Shown: positions 53,815 to 62,465 of the stretch, piece by piece | Position numbering within the stretch: the stretch's first letter is position 1 | Layout: each line of letters opens with the position of its first letter | NCBI RefSeq assembly: GCF_009811755.1 | Contig: NZ_BLIV01000006.1 | Span: 62,001 to 126,000, forward strand | Length of the DNA stretch: 64,000 nt | Direction: 5' to 3' | Source: Roseobacter cerasinus | GTDB taxonomy: Bacteria > Pseudomonadota > Alphaproteobacteria > Rhodobacterales > Rhodobacteraceae | The notes under the pieces: generated by a model | What the model saw: the letters and a program-made list of their open reading frames with translations, nothing else | Database searches by the model: none | Told to the model about the DNA's origin: nothing | Translations under genes and position numbers: made by a program

Positions 53815-54360
53815 ATGGCACGACTTATTCTGGCGTTGGCACTGATCTTTTTTGGCACATTGGGCGCCGCTCAGGACAGCGAGACACCCGCGCCCGAAAC
53901 ACAGACCGAGCCGCCGATGACCTTCGAGCGCCTGGCCAGCATTGTTCAGGTGATCGACGAGGACGCGCAACTGCGCGGGGCCACGATCCAGTTCACCGTT
54001 CAGGATATTCCGGTCATGGTTGTGGCTGACCCACGCGCCGACAGAATGCGCGCCATGGTCCCGATCCGCTCGGCCGATAGTCTGGAGCCTGAGGAATTGA
54101 TGCGCCTGATGCAGGCCAATTTCGACTCCGCGCTTGATGCACGCTATGCGGTGGCGCAGGGTCGGCTGTGGGGCGTGTTCATTCACCCGCTCTCGCCGCT
54201 GGAGCAGGATCAGTTCCTTTCCGGTGTTGCACAGACAGTCAATGTCGCACGCACCTACGGACAGACCTATTCGGGCGGCGCGCAGGTCTTTGGTGGCGGC
54301 GACAGCAATGGCATCTATCAGGATCTGTTGGATGAGTTGCGCAAGGGGCAGGCGCTCTGA
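53815..54360 (+). CDS. Exported protein of unknown function
   Basis: A 181-residue protein with a signal peptide (cut after GAAQ or nearby, at about residue 19), an acidic proline-rich linker, then one domain (about 35-155) resembling the YbjN/type III secretion chaperone-like fold: TFERLASIVQVIDEDAQLRG, IQFTVQDIPVMVVAD, and later ARYAVAQGRLWGVFIHPLSPLEQDQF. The end is glycine-rich (SGGAQVFGGGDSNG). This domain match is by pattern only. GAAAGGG upstream sets ATG 53815. It stands alone between cmk and a terminator at 54499. Confidence 0.65.
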   Translation: MARLILALALIFFGTLGAAQDSETPAPETQTEPPMTFERLASIVQVIDEDAQLRGATIQFTVQDIPVMVVADPRADRMRAMVPIRSADSLEPEELMRLMQANFDSALDARYAVAQGRLWGVFIHPLSPLEQDQFLSGVAQTVNVARTYGQTYSGGAQVFGGGDSNGIYQDLLDELRKGQAL

Positions 54361-54661
54361 TCAGTTGCGCTTATACCGCGGCCCTGTCGTTTTATTGGTA
54401 ACCGGCCCCTAACCCGATCAAGATTGTGAGGCAGCGCAGGGTTTGTCCGGCTGTCGTCACATATCGGGACACGCCGGGTTTGCTCCCCAAGCCAGCCCGG
54501 CGGTGGACCTGCACACCCATCGGGCCGCCGCCTTTTTTTCTGTTTTTCGGCAGCGGATCCGGTCTTATGCATGGCTATTGGCCTGCGGTGGATACTTCGG
54601 TGGTGATGACGGGGCAGGTGCCTGCGCTGCGTTTTTGTCATTGATCAGCGTGGTTCTCCAA
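54361..54661 (+). other. 301-base intergenic stretch, no gene seen
   Basis: The stretch holds the terminator at 54499-54540. It is otherwise free of a convincing reading frame; the open frame that runs through it into the next gene has no recognisable protein character. A promoter for the VPLPA-CTERM gene should lie after 54540, but I see no clear match. Confidence 0.6.
54499..54540 (+). terminator. Rho-independent terminator
   Basis: GGCGGTGG (54499-54506) pairs with CCGCCGCC (54525-54532), one G-T pair included, with an 18-base loop and TTTTTTTC directly after. It would end transcripts from the exported protein gene at 53815. Confidence 0.75.
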
Positions 54662-55363
54662 ATGAAATATCTTATTACTTCAGCCCTCCTTTCAGCAGCC
54701 CTTTTCACCGGGGCCGCACCACTCACCGCGAAGTCCATCGACTTCAGTGGCGAGATTGAGCTTTACAACTACTTAGGCCCAGACTTGCCGTTTGGGGCTG
54801 AACCCGCCTTCATCGATGTCTCCATCGAGTTTGACGATGAGGAACCCCCTGCGATTCTTGAGGATGGTGGCGTGGCCCAGCTGGCGGTTTTCCAAAACGC
54901 TGTGCAGTCGCTTTCCTACGAAGTCTTTGACGAATTCGGTGCGGCATTGGGTCTTTGGTCGGCCTCAGACGTTCAGATCCAGATGCTCGATTTTATCCTG
55001 GGTGACGGTGTCCAGTTTTTCTCGACCGACATCGAAGGGCCGGACCCGTTCAATCGGATGCAATTGCTCTTTGAAGGGGCGCCGGGGGTGTGGTCTACCC
55101 TGACGCTTGACGAGATCACGGAGGATGTGTTGCGCAACATGACAACCGCCTGGATGGACATCAACTTCTTCATTGGCGAGGGGCCGTTTGGCGCGCGCTT
55201 CGCCATCGATACCGACAGTATTGTCGTGACCGATCCCAGCGGACCGCGCGTCTCACCGGTGCCTTTGCCGGCGGGCCTTCCCCTGCTGCTGGCCGGACTT
55301 GGTGCCTTTGGTGTGATAGGTCGTCTGCGCAAGGCCAACCCTTGCAACAGCGCTGACACCTGA
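54662..55363 (+). CDS. Secreted protein with VPLPA-CTERM sorting tail
   Basis: A 233-residue precursor with an N-terminal signal peptide (to about ALFTGAAPLTA, residue 23), a soluble acidic body rich in beta-prone segments, and a C-terminal anchor: VPLPA at residue 200, a hydrophobic helix GLPLLLAGLGAFGVIG and a basic stop GRLRK. This is the VPLPA variant of the PEP-CTERM sorting signal of Rhodobacteraceae, handled by an exosortase encoded elsewhere. Unusually, nine residues follow the basic cluster. Body function unknown; likely surface or extracellular matrix. Confidence 0.85.
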   Translation: MKYLITSALLSAALFTGAAPLTAKSIDFSGEIELYNYLGPDLPFGAEPAFIDVSIEFDDEEPPAILEDGGVAQLAVFQNAVQSLSYEVFDEFGAALGLWSASDVQIQMLDFILGDGVQFFSTDIEGPDPFNRMQLLFEGAPGVWSTLTLDEITEDVLRNMTTAWMDINFFIGEGPFGARFAIDTDSIVVTDPSGPRVSPVPLPAGLPLLLAGLGAFGVIGRLRKANPCNSADT

Positions 55364-55511
55364 GGCCATTTCGGTTGTCCACGAGGATCTGCGCCCTGTC
55401 GTTGCGAGACAACCCACGACGGGCGTGGATCATCCGGCGCGGGCGGGTTTCGACCCGTCCTGCCCCACTCTGGACTGCGGGTTTGAGAACCAGACCCCCG
55501 GGGTGGGGTGC

Positions 55512-55928
55512 TTAGTGGCGGTGCCGCAGACCGTCTGCGTTGGCCGCCAGAAAGACCACCAGATCGAAGGGGTCTACCGTTTTCAACTCCAGCCGATCTT
55601 CGGAGGTCTCCAGCAACTCGGCCAGAGACAGCTGGCCGTTGTCCACAAATCCCATCTGCCAGTCGGGCAGGGTCCGGTTGTCGCGCTGACCTTCTGCGAG
55701 GATCCGCATTCCGGAATGACGTTTATCTTGCCGTATCCTGTTGATGGTCTCATGCAAGGACGCTTTGGGGCCTTCAATGTACTGCAGGAAGAAACGGCCC
55801 TCGCGATGCAGAAAACCGGTCAGCCCCGCCGCACGGTTGTTTTCCTGAGAGCGCTGCAGAATGTCGTTGTGAACTGCCGGATCAACCGGCCCTTTGGCCT
55901 TGCTCTGATAGATCACGTAGTGCAGCAT
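55512..55928 (-). CDS. Stand-alone BLUF blue-light photoreceptor
   Basis: A 138-residue BLUF domain protein that senses blue light through FAD. Its key residues Y7 (VIYQS), N31 (ENNRA), Q49 (FLQYIEG), W90 and M92 (DWQMGF) lie at the same spacing as Y21, N45, Q63, W104 and M106 of AppA, offset by 14. The rest beyond about residue 100 is a short helical cap; there is no output domain, so it probably acts through a partner protein. ATG 55928 with GGAGGAG upstream is chosen over ATG 55955. It is convergent with the VPLPA-CTERM gene. Confidence 0.92.
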   Translation of the reverse strand: MLHYVIYQSKAKGPVDPAVHNDILQRSQENNRAAGLTGFLHREGRFFLQYIEGPKASLHETINRIRQDKRHSGMRILAEGQRDNRTLPDWQMGFVDNGQLSLAELLETSEDRLELKTVDPFDLVVFLAANADGLRHRH

Positions 55929-56222
55929 TTGCTCCTCCGGATGGTCTTCCATCACCGTCCTCTCGAAACCTAGGGGTGGTGAATTGAGAGTTCGTTAAAG
56001 CGCGCCGGTCCCGCCGCCCCTTCGATGCTTGCGTCCAGGGGGCAACTTGGGTATAGACGCGGCGTCGAAGCAGCGGTGACGGCTGTATGGCAAATGGCGA
56101 GCAGGGTCGGGTCCTTCACCGGCCCTTCGTTTTTTGTCTGGTCTCACCACAATGACCAACCCGAAAGACCGGCGGAGACAACCGCACGGCCAGACACATC
56201 AACGTTAGGAAACACGCGCCAT

Positions 56223-57899
56223 ATGGCAAACATGATGGAAGAGTTTGAAGCACTCCTTGAAGAAAGCTTCGAAATGGACACGCCCGAGGAAGGGTCTGTT
56301 GTCAAAGGCAAGGTGATCGCGATTGAAGCGGGCCAGGCCATTATCGACGTCGGCTACAAGATGGAAGGCCGTGTCGAGCTGAAAGAATTTGCAGATCCCG
56401 GTGAAGCACCCAAGATCGACGTCGGTGACGAGGTCGAGGTCTTCTTGCGCCAGGTGGAAAACACCCGTGGCGAAGCGGTCATCTCCCGCGAGATGGCGCG
56501 CCGCGAGGAGGCCTGGGATCGCCTCGAAAAAGCCTATGCGGATGAAGAGCGTGTCGAAGGCGCCATCTTCGGTCGCGTCAAAGGTGGCTTTACGGTTGAT
56601 CTCGGCGGTGCCGTGGCCTTCCTGCCCGGCTCTCAAGTTGACGTGCGCCCCGTACGTGACGCGGGCCCCCTGATGGGTCTCAAGCAGCCGTTCCAGATCC
56701 TGAAGATGGACCGCCGCCGGGGCAACATCGTGGTGTCGCGTCGTGCGATCCTCGAAGAGAGCCGCGCCGAGCAGCGCGCCGAGGTCATCGGCAACCTCTC
56801 CGAAGGTCAGACCGTGGACGGCGTGGTCAAGAACATCACCGAATACGGCGCGTTCGTGGACCTTGGCGGTGTCGACGGCCTGCTGCACGTGACCGACATG
56901 GCATGGCGCCGGGTCAACCACCCGTCGGAAATCCTGTCGATCGGCGAGACCATCAAGGTGCAGGTCATCAAGATCAACAAAGAGACGCACCGCATCAGCC
57001 TCGGCATGAAGCAGCTGCAGGAAGATCCCTGGGATCTGGTGGCCGCGAAATACCCGCTCGATTCCGTGCACACCGGCCGCGTGACCAACATCACCGACTA
57101 CGGTGCCTTTGTTGAGCTGGAAGCCGGTGTCGAAGGTCTTGTGCACGTCTCCGAGATGTCCTGGACCAAGAAGAACGTGCACCCCGGGAAGATCGTTTCC
57201 ACAAGCCAAGAAGTCGAAGTCATGGTGCTGGAAATCGACGGTGCCAAGCGCCGCGTGTCTCTGGGCCTGAAACAGACCATGCGCAACCCCTGGGAAGTCT
57301 TTGCCGAGACACACCCCGAGGGCACAGAGGTCGAAGGCGAAGTCAAGAACATCACCGAGTTTGGCCTGTTCGTGGGCCTCGACGGCGACATCGACGGCAT
57401 GGTGCACCTCTCCGACCTCAGCTGGGACCAGCGTGGCGAAGAGGCGATCCAGGACTACCGCAAGGGCGATGTTGTCCAGGCCGTGGTCTCCGAAGTGGAC
57501 GTCGAGAAAGAGCGCATCTCGCTCTCGATCAAGGCCGTGGGTGGCGACAAGTTCGCCGAAGCGGTGGGCGGCGTGAAGCGCGGCTCCATCGTGACCGTGA
57601 ATGTGACCGCCATCGAAGACGGTGGTGTCGAAGTGGAATACGAAGGCATGAAGTCCTTCATCCGCCGCTCCGACCTGTCGCGTGACCGTGCCGAGCAGCG
57701 CCCCGAGCGGTTCTCCGTTGGCGACAAGGTCGACGTGCGCATCACCAATATCGACAGCAAGTCGCGCCGTCTGGGTGTGTCGATCAAAGCACGCGAGATT
57801 GCCGAGGAGAAAGAGGCCGTCGAGCAGTATGGCTCGTCCGACTCCGGTGCTTCGCTGGGCGATATTCTGGGTGCCGCGCTCAACAAGGGCGACGACTGA
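56223..57899 (+). CDS. rpsA: 30S ribosomal protein S1
   Basis: A 558-residue protein made of six S1 (OB-fold) repeats at roughly 25-95, 110-175, 195-263, 280-350, 367-437 and 454-524. Repeats such as NITEYGAFVDLGG, NITDYGAFVELEAG and NITEFGLFVGLDG are clearly seen. S1 holds mRNA to the 30S subunit and is essential. The ATG at 56223 is chosen; the frame upstream to 56025 has no S1 sequence. About 294 bases of leader lie between it and the BLUF gene. A strong terminator follows at 57923. Confidence 0.96.
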   Translation: MANMMEEFEALLEESFEMDTPEEGSVVKGKVIAIEAGQAIIDVGYKMEGRVELKEFADPGEAPKIDVGDEVEVFLRQVENTRGEAVISREMARREEAWDRLEKAYADEERVEGAIFGRVKGGFTVDLGGAVAFLPGSQVDVRPVRDAGPLMGLKQPFQILKMDRRRGNIVVSRRAILEESRAEQRAEVIGNLSEGQTVDGVVKNITEYGAFVDLGGVDGLLHVTDMAWRRVNHPSEILSIGETIKVQVIKINKETHRISLGMKQLQEDPWDLVAAKYPLDSVHTGRVTNITDYGAFVELEAGVEGLVHVSEMSWTKKNVHPGKIVSTSQEVEVMVLEIDGAKRRVSLGLKQTMRNPWEVFAETHPEGTEVEGEVKNITEFGLFVGLDGDIDGMVHLSDLSWDQRGEEAIQDYRKGDVVQAVVSEVDVEKERISLSIKAVGGDKFAEAVGGVKRGSIVTVNVTAIEDGGVEVEYEGMKSFIRRSDLSRDRAEQRPERFSVGDKVDVRITNIDSKSRRLGVSIKAREIAEEKEAVEQYGSSDSGASLGDILGAALNKGDD

Positions 57900-57922
57900 G
57901 CCCGGCCCTTAAGATAATTCAG

Positions 57923-57957
57923 AAAAGCCCCGCAGCGTCATCTGCGGGGCTTTTTTT
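57923..57957 (+). terminator. Rho-independent terminator after rpsA
   Basis: AAAAGCCCCGCAG (57923-57935) and CTGCGGGGCTTTT (57942-57954) form a 13-pair stem with a six-base loop and a T run. It is the strongest terminator in the window and closes the rpsA transcript. Confidence 0.95.
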
Positions 57958-58227
57958 GACTTTGGCGTGCAGATCCTCGCACCGCGCGAGCGGGACGGGG
58001 CTAACGCCCGAATCATCGCCCCCACGCTGCGTCGCGGCACCGGCGCTGAGGCTGGCATGAAACAGCATCATTTCCGGGATCGCGCGAAAAAGCGCCAGAA
58101 TACAGGGCCTTCGGCGGCAAAAAAGTTCACCCGCAGCCACAGGCTCACTTTCCGTGAGGGCGGTTTGTTTCTATAGTTCCTGAAATAGACGCAGCAAATG
58201 CGCCAAACACCAACAAGGGATGCTGTC
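57958..58227 (+). other. Intergenic stretch between rpsA and ihfB, no gene seen
   Basis: About 270 bases without a convincing gene. A short plus-strand frame at 57967-58176 and an opposing one cover it, but neither has a ribosome site or a known motif. The ihfB promoter should be here; GTTTCTATAGTTCC near 58168 is a possible -10 region. Confidence 0.5.
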
Positions 58228-58512
58228 ATGATCCGGTCCGAGCTGATCCAGAAGATCGCCGATGAGAACCCCCATCTATATCAGCGCGACGTTGAGCGGA
58301 TTGTGAACACGATTTTCGAAGAGGTCACGGGAGCCATGGCGCGCGGCGACCGGGTGGAGCTGCGCGGCTTTGGCGCGTTTTCGGTCAAAAAACGTGACGC
58401 CCGAGTGGGCCGCAATCCCCGCACCGGTGAGACGGTGCATGTGGAGGAAAAGCACGTGCCTTTCTTCAAGACCGGCAAACTGCTCCGTGATCGGCTGAAC
58501 GGAAAGGCCTGA
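58228..58512 (+). CDS. ihfB: Integration host factor, beta subunit
   Basis: A 94-residue DNA-bending protein of the HU/IHF family, beta type. The opening [11 protein letters not shown], the arm region [11 protein letters not shown] with the DNA-intercalating proline, and the [17 protein letters not shown] end fit IHF-beta. It pairs with IhfA from elsewhere. ATG 58228 matches the family start; ATG 58198 lies upstream in the same frame. It follows rpsA, as usual in proteobacteria, and is joined to lapA by one base. Confidence 0.95.
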   Translation: MIRSELIQKIADENPHLYQRDVERIVNTIFEEVTGAMARGDRVELRGFGAFSVKKRDARVGRNPRTGETVHVEEKHVPFFKTGKLLRDRLNGKA

Positions 58513-58862
58513 TGCGCTATATTCGATACGCTTGTATTGCCCTGTTTGGCATTGCCCTGATCGCGGTGGCCATTGCCAATCGCGGCCTTGTGTCGCTGCA
58601 GCTGATCCCGTCGGAAGTGGCGGGCTGGTTCTCGGTGAACCCGCAGATTGAGCTGCCGCTGTTTCTGGTGATCTTCGGCGGCATTGTCGTGGGTCTTCTG
58701 GTGGGCTTTGTCTGGGAATGGGTGCGCGAGCATGGCCAGCGCGCCGACGCCGCGCGGCAAGCGCGCGAGATGCGCCGATTGGAGCGCGAGATCGCCAAGC
58801 TCAAGGACGAAAAGCACGCGGGCAAAGACGAAGTGCTTGCCCTGCTGGACGAGGCCAGTTGA
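58512..58862 (+). CDS. LapA-family (lipopolysaccharide assembly protein A domain) membrane protein
   Basis: A 116-residue inner-membrane protein: helix 1 at about 5-25, helix 2 at about 48-70, then a cytoplasmic, charged coiled-coil tail (EMRRLEREIAKLKDEK). This is the LapA (YciS, DUF1049) pattern. In E. coli LapA works with LapB in controlling lipopolysaccharide synthesis; whether that applies here is not known, as no lapB lies beside it. Its start overlaps the ihfB stop by one base. Confidence 0.88.
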   Translation: MRYIRYACIALFGIALIAVAIANRGLVSLQLIPSEVAGWFSVNPQIELPLFLVIFGGIVVGLLVGFVWEWVREHGQRADAARQAREMRRLEREIAKLKDEKHAGKDEVLALLDEAS

Positions 58863-58903
58863 GCCGTCTTGTGTCTGACTGCGTTGCGTGATCAAACGCG
58901 GCC

Positions 58904-59548
58904 ATGGCTGAGAAGACTTCCGTAAAAATATGCGGGCTGAGGACCGTTGAAGAGGTCGCCGCAGTGGCGGCGGCGGGCGCGTCCTACTGCGGCTTCACCT
59001 TCTTTGAAAAATCTCCGCGCGCGGTTGATCTGACCACGGCGCGCGATTTGGCACTTGGGGCGCCTGTGGGCCTGGCCAAGGTGGCGCTGACGGTGAATGC
59101 GGATGACGCGTTTCTCGATGCGCTGACCGCACAGGTGCCGCTGGACATGCTGCAATTGCACGGGGCGGAAAGCCCGGCGCGTGTGGCCGAGGTCAAGGCG
59201 CGCTATGGCTTGCCGGTGATGAAAGCGGTCGGTGTGGCGGAGGCGTCTGATCTCGCAGCGCTAGAGAGCTATTTCCCGGTGGCCGATCAAATCCTCGTCG
59301 ATGCTAAACCGCCAAAAGGCGGGGAGCTGCCCGGTGGCAACGGGCTGACCTTCGACTGGCGTCTGATCGCGGGTCGCCGTTGGCCGGTGCCGTGGATGCT
59401 GGCGGGCGGGCTCACACCCGACAATGTGGCCGAGGCCATTGCCATGACTGGTGCAAGGCAGGTCGACGTGGCCTCTGGTGTCGAGCGCGCACCCGGCGTC
59501 AAAGACCTGGCACGTGTGCAGAGCTTCGTGACATCCGCGCAAGGATGA
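58904..59548 (+). CDS. trpF: Phosphoribosylanthranilate isomerase
   Basis: A 214-residue TIM-barrel enzyme of tryptophan synthesis. KICGL (8-12) holds the catalytic cysteine C10 and LVDAKPP near 130 the catalytic aspartate. [13 protein letters not shown] and [10 protein letters not shown] bind the phosphate. The GNAT gene starts in its stop codon (ATGA), and trpB follows, so the run is a trpF-x-trpB operon without trpA beside it. Confidence 0.95.
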   Translation: MAEKTSVKICGLRTVEEVAAVAAAGASYCGFTFFEKSPRAVDLTTARDLALGAPVGLAKVALTVNADDAFLDALTAQVPLDMLQLHGAESPARVAEVKARYGLPVMKAVGVAEASDLAALESYFPVADQILVDAKPPKGGELPGGNGLTFDWRLIAGRRWPVPWMLAGGLTPDNVAEAIAMTGARQVDVASGVERAPGVKDLARVQSFVTSAQG

Positions 59549-59994
59549 GCGTTACGTTCCGCCCCGCGACCCGCGACGACGTGGCTGACGTTGTTGCGCT
59601 GCTGCAAGATGATGCGCTGGGAGCCACGCGGGAAGGGCTGGACCTGGCGGACTACCAACTCGCCTTTGACCGGATGTGCGCCGAAGCGGGCAATCACCTG
59701 CTGGTTGGTGTGCTGGCAGGTCGGATCATCGCAACCTACCAGATCAGCTTTATCTCTGGTCTGTCCTTGCGTGCGGCGCGGCGCGCCCAGATCGAAAGCG
59801 TGCGCGTGGCGAGAGATCTGCGCGGGCACGGGATCGGGCGCTTGATGATCGAGGATGCGGTCGCCCGGGCCAAAGCCGCCGGCTGCAGCCTTATCCAGCT
59901 GACCATGAACAAAAGTCGCACCGACAGTGCCCGTTTCTATCAGGCGCTTGGCTTTACCCCTTCGCACATCGGGTATAAACGCAGTCTGATCTGA
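59545..59994 (+). CDS. GNAT-family N-acetyltransferase
   Basis: A 149-residue acetyltransferase with the acetyl-CoA loop [19 protein letters not shown] (about 91-109) and FYQALGF near the end. The acceptor is unknown; small GNATs of this size act on amino acids, protein ends or antibiotics. It is translated from inside the trpF stop and ends 14 bases before trpB, an insertion into the trp pair that is common in the Roseobacter group. Confidence 0.88.
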   Translation: MSVTFRPATRDDVADVVALLQDDALGATREGLDLADYQLAFDRMCAEAGNHLLVGVLAGRIIATYQISFISGLSLRAARRAQIESVRVARDLRGHGIGRLMIEDAVARAKAAGCSLIQLTMNKSRTDSARFYQALGFTPSHIGYKRSLI

Positions 59995-60008
59995 CAGGAG
60001 TGCGCGGG

Positions 60009-61241
60009 ATGGCAAACGATCTTTTCAATTCCTTCATGACCGGCCCGGATGAAAACGGCAGGTTTGGTGATTTTGGCGGGCGCTTTGTCTCCGAGACCCT
60101 GATGCCACTCATCCTTGAGCTGGAAGCGCAATATGAGAAAGCCAAGACTGACGACAGCTTCTGGGCCGAGATGAACCATCTCTGGACCCATTATGTCGGC
60201 CGCCCCAGCCCGCTATATCTGGCCGAGCGGCTGACCGAGCATCTGGGCGGCGCCAAGGTCTACATGAAGCGCGACGAACTGAACCACACTGGCGCGCATA
60301 AGATCAACAATGTGTTGGGCCAGATCATCCTCGCCCGCCGCATGGGTAAGACCCGGATCATCGCCGAGACCGGTGCAGGCCAGCACGGCGTGGCCACCGC
60401 CACTGTCTGCGCCAAGTTCGGGCTGAAATGCGTGGTCTACATGGGCGCGCATGACGTGCAGCGTCAGGCCCCCAACGTGTTCCGCATGCGCCTCTTGGGC
60501 GCCGAGGTGGTGCCGGTGACCTCCGGGCGCGGCACGCTGAAGGACGCGATGAACGACGCGCTGCGCGATTGGGTCACCAACGTGCGCGACACCTTCTACT
60601 GCATCGGCACGGTCGCAGGCCCGCACCCGTATCCGGCCATGGTGCGTGATTTCCAGTCAATCATCGGCAAGGAAGTCCGCGAGCAGATGACAGCCGCCGA
60701 AGGCCGTTTGCCGGATACGGTCATTGCCGCGATTGGCGGTGGGTCGAACGCCATGGGCCTCTTCTACCCGTTCCTTGACGACAAGGAGGTCGGCATCATT
60801 GGCGTCGAAGCGGGTGGCAAGGGTGTGAATGCCAAGATGGAGCATTGCGCTTCGCTCACCGGCGGGCGCCCCGGGGTGCTGCACGGCAACCGCACGTATC
60901 TGTTGCAGGATGACGACGGGCAGATCCTCGAAGGCTTCTCGATCTCGGCTGGTCTCGACTATCCAGGGATCGGGCCGGAACACGCCTGGCTGCATGACAT
61001 CGGACGCGCGGAGTATGTGGCAATCACCGACAAAGAGGCGCTGGAGGCCTTCCAGCTCTGCTGCGAGCTCGAAGGTATCATTCCAGCGCTGGAGCCTTCC
61101 CACGCGCTGGCCCATGTGATGAAGATCGCGCCGGATCTGCCATCCGATCACATCCTCTGCATGAACATGTGCGGGCGGGGCGACAAGGACATCTTCACTG
61201 TCGCCAAAGCGCTTGGCTTCGAGATGGGTGAGTTCGCCTGA
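60009..61241 (+). CDS. trpB: Tryptophan synthase beta chain
   Basis: A 410-residue PLP enzyme joining indole and serine. K98 in HTGAHKINN forms the Schiff base; [12 protein letters not shown] and GGGSNAMG bind substrate and phosphate, and GRGDKD lies near the end. It fits the TrpB1 type that works with TrpA. CAGGAG before ATG 60009 sets the start; GTG 60000 overlaps the ribosome site and is less likely. Confidence 0.96.
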   Translation: MANDLFNSFMTGPDENGRFGDFGGRFVSETLMPLILELEAQYEKAKTDDSFWAEMNHLWTHYVGRPSPLYLAERLTEHLGGAKVYMKRDELNHTGAHKINNVLGQIILARRMGKTRIIAETGAGQHGVATATVCAKFGLKCVVYMGAHDVQRQAPNVFRMRLLGAEVVPVTSGRGTLKDAMNDALRDWVTNVRDTFYCIGTVAGPHPYPAMVRDFQSIIGKEVREQMTAAEGRLPDTVIAAIGGGSNAMGLFYPFLDDKEVGIIGVEAGGKGVNAKMEHCASLTGGRPGVLHGNRTYLLQDDDGQILEGFSISAGLDYPGIGPEHAWLHDIGRAEYVAITDKEALEAFQLCCELEGIIPALEPSHALAHVMKIAPDLPSDHILCMNMCGRGDKDIFTVAKALGFEMGEFA

Positions 61242-61407
61242 CGGCATCCTCGACCTCATGAAAGACGCCCGTCTGCTGAGCGCCTGATGGCAGCGTCAGA
61301 CAAAAGGCGATCCTTTGCCAAGCGGCGTGCGCGTCAACAGGAAGAGGTGTTCAAACGCCCCGGACCCCTCTACGGTCAGACAACATTCGGCTGAGAAGGG
61401 TTTTGAT

Positions 61408-61725
61408 GTGGCGGATTCCGTGATCGAAGAAGACTTGACCATCGAGGGCAATGTTGTCTCCAAGAAAGGCAACGTCGAGGTCAAGGGCAAGGTGGTGGGC
61501 GATGTCTCTGCTGACCGCCTGACCGTGCAACAAAGCGGGTCCATCGATGGGTCGCTGACAGCCAAGACGATCTCTATCGAAGGGCGCCACAAAGGCAGCC
61601 TGAAGTGCGATGATCTGAAGTTTGCTGCGTCCTCGCATGTTCAGGCGGATGTCACGGCGCAGACAATGACAACCGAAAGCGGCGCCAAGGTGATCGGCAA
61701 GGTAAATATCACCGGCGGCGCTTAA
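61408..61725 (+). CDS. Bactofilin-type polymer-forming protein
   Basis: A 105-residue protein with the repetitive beta-helix of bactofilins: short turns such as DLTIEGNVVSKKGNVEVKGKVVGDVSADRLTV-type, each with alternating valines and a glycine at the corner. Bactofilins form membrane-linked filaments for cell-shape or polar functions. The start is GTG 61408 with GAAGGG before it; a TTG at 61315 would add 31 residues without bactofilin character. It stands alone after trpB. Confidence 0.75.
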   Translation: MADSVIEEDLTIEGNVVSKKGNVEVKGKVVGDVSADRLTVQQSGSIDGSLTAKTISIEGRHKGSLKCDDLKFAASSHVQADVTAQTMTTESGAKVIGKVNITGGA

Positions 61726-62015
61726 GACATCCGGCTTTCAACCCGAGACATCGGACAGCAATGCAAAAGTGCCGGTACGAGGGGGCGGCGCGACAATGTG
61801 CCTGCTGCGCGGGGTGGGTGTGTCTCAGGGCCTATTTACGACACACCCCGCATGTCGACGTTGTCCAAAGAACAGCTTCTGATTTCGGCCCGGCAAGGCA
61901 GAACCACCCTGTTTCGTGACATCGGCAAATGCGCGTGGTGACATTTCGCCGACAGTTTCATCACGCGCGGATGACGACATGCGCCGCCGGTCGGGCAGGG
62001 GGGTGTGCCTGGCCG
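61726..62015. other. 290-base gap, nothing recognised
   Basis: Between the bactofilin gene and the end of the convergent DUF2237 gene there is no supported gene, RNA or repeat. A partial palindrome around CGACACACCCCGCATGTCG (61847 on) is present but imperfect. Confidence 0.5.
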
Positions 62016-62390
62016 TCAGGCTGGCAAGGCGTGTTCGGTCAGCACTTCTAGTGGGACGATATCAAGCGCGCGCTTGTGGGTCGCGGCCAGATGCACCTTG
62101 GGCGCGCAGCCCTCGTCATGAGCCTGCAGAAACCGGCCCGCACAGAGGCACCAGCTGTCTCCGGCTTTCAGGCCCTGAAATCCGAATTCAGGGCGCGGTG
62201 TGCTAAGATCGTTGCCTACGTATTTGGAATAGGCTAGGAACTCATCCGTCATCACGGCGCAGACCGTATGACTGCCCTGATCGGCGGCGCAGGTGTTGCA
62301 CTGCCCGTCGCGGAAGAACCCGGTAATTGGATCAGTGCCGCAGACCGCCAGCGGCTCATTCAAAACATTGACGCTTTTGTCTTTCTCCAT
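62016..62390 (-). CDS. DUF2237 family protein
   Basis: A 124-residue protein with a typical DUF2237 pattern: NVLNEPLAVCGTDPITGFFRDGQCNTC, then SHTVCAVMTDEFLAYSKYVGNDLSTPRPEF and LKAGDSWCLCAGRFLQA. The conserved cysteines suggest metal or redox chemistry, but no function is known for the family. It is monocistronic on the minus strand, 75 bases from the DUF2332 gene. Confidence 0.88.
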   Translation of the reverse strand: MEKDKSVNVLNEPLAVCGTDPITGFFRDGQCNTCAADQGSHTVCAVMTDEFLAYSKYVGNDLSTPRPEFGFQGLKAGDSWCLCAGRFLQAHDEGCAPKVHLAATHKRALDIVPLEVLTEHALPA

Positions 62391-62465
62391 GCCGCCCTCC
62401 TTACGTTGCTCGCCAATTCATGATCTAGCGGGTTTGGCCTGATTTGCCACGTGGTCGATGCAGGC

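Noticed and set aside
55364-55511. Terminator between the VPLPA-CTERM and BLUF genes
   Set aside because: Several GC hairpins are possible (GGGT-TTCG-ACCC) but none has a T run, so I could not support a terminator.
57967-58176. Small frame between rpsA and ihfB
   Set aside because: No ribosome site or motif, and it overlaps likely promoter DNA.
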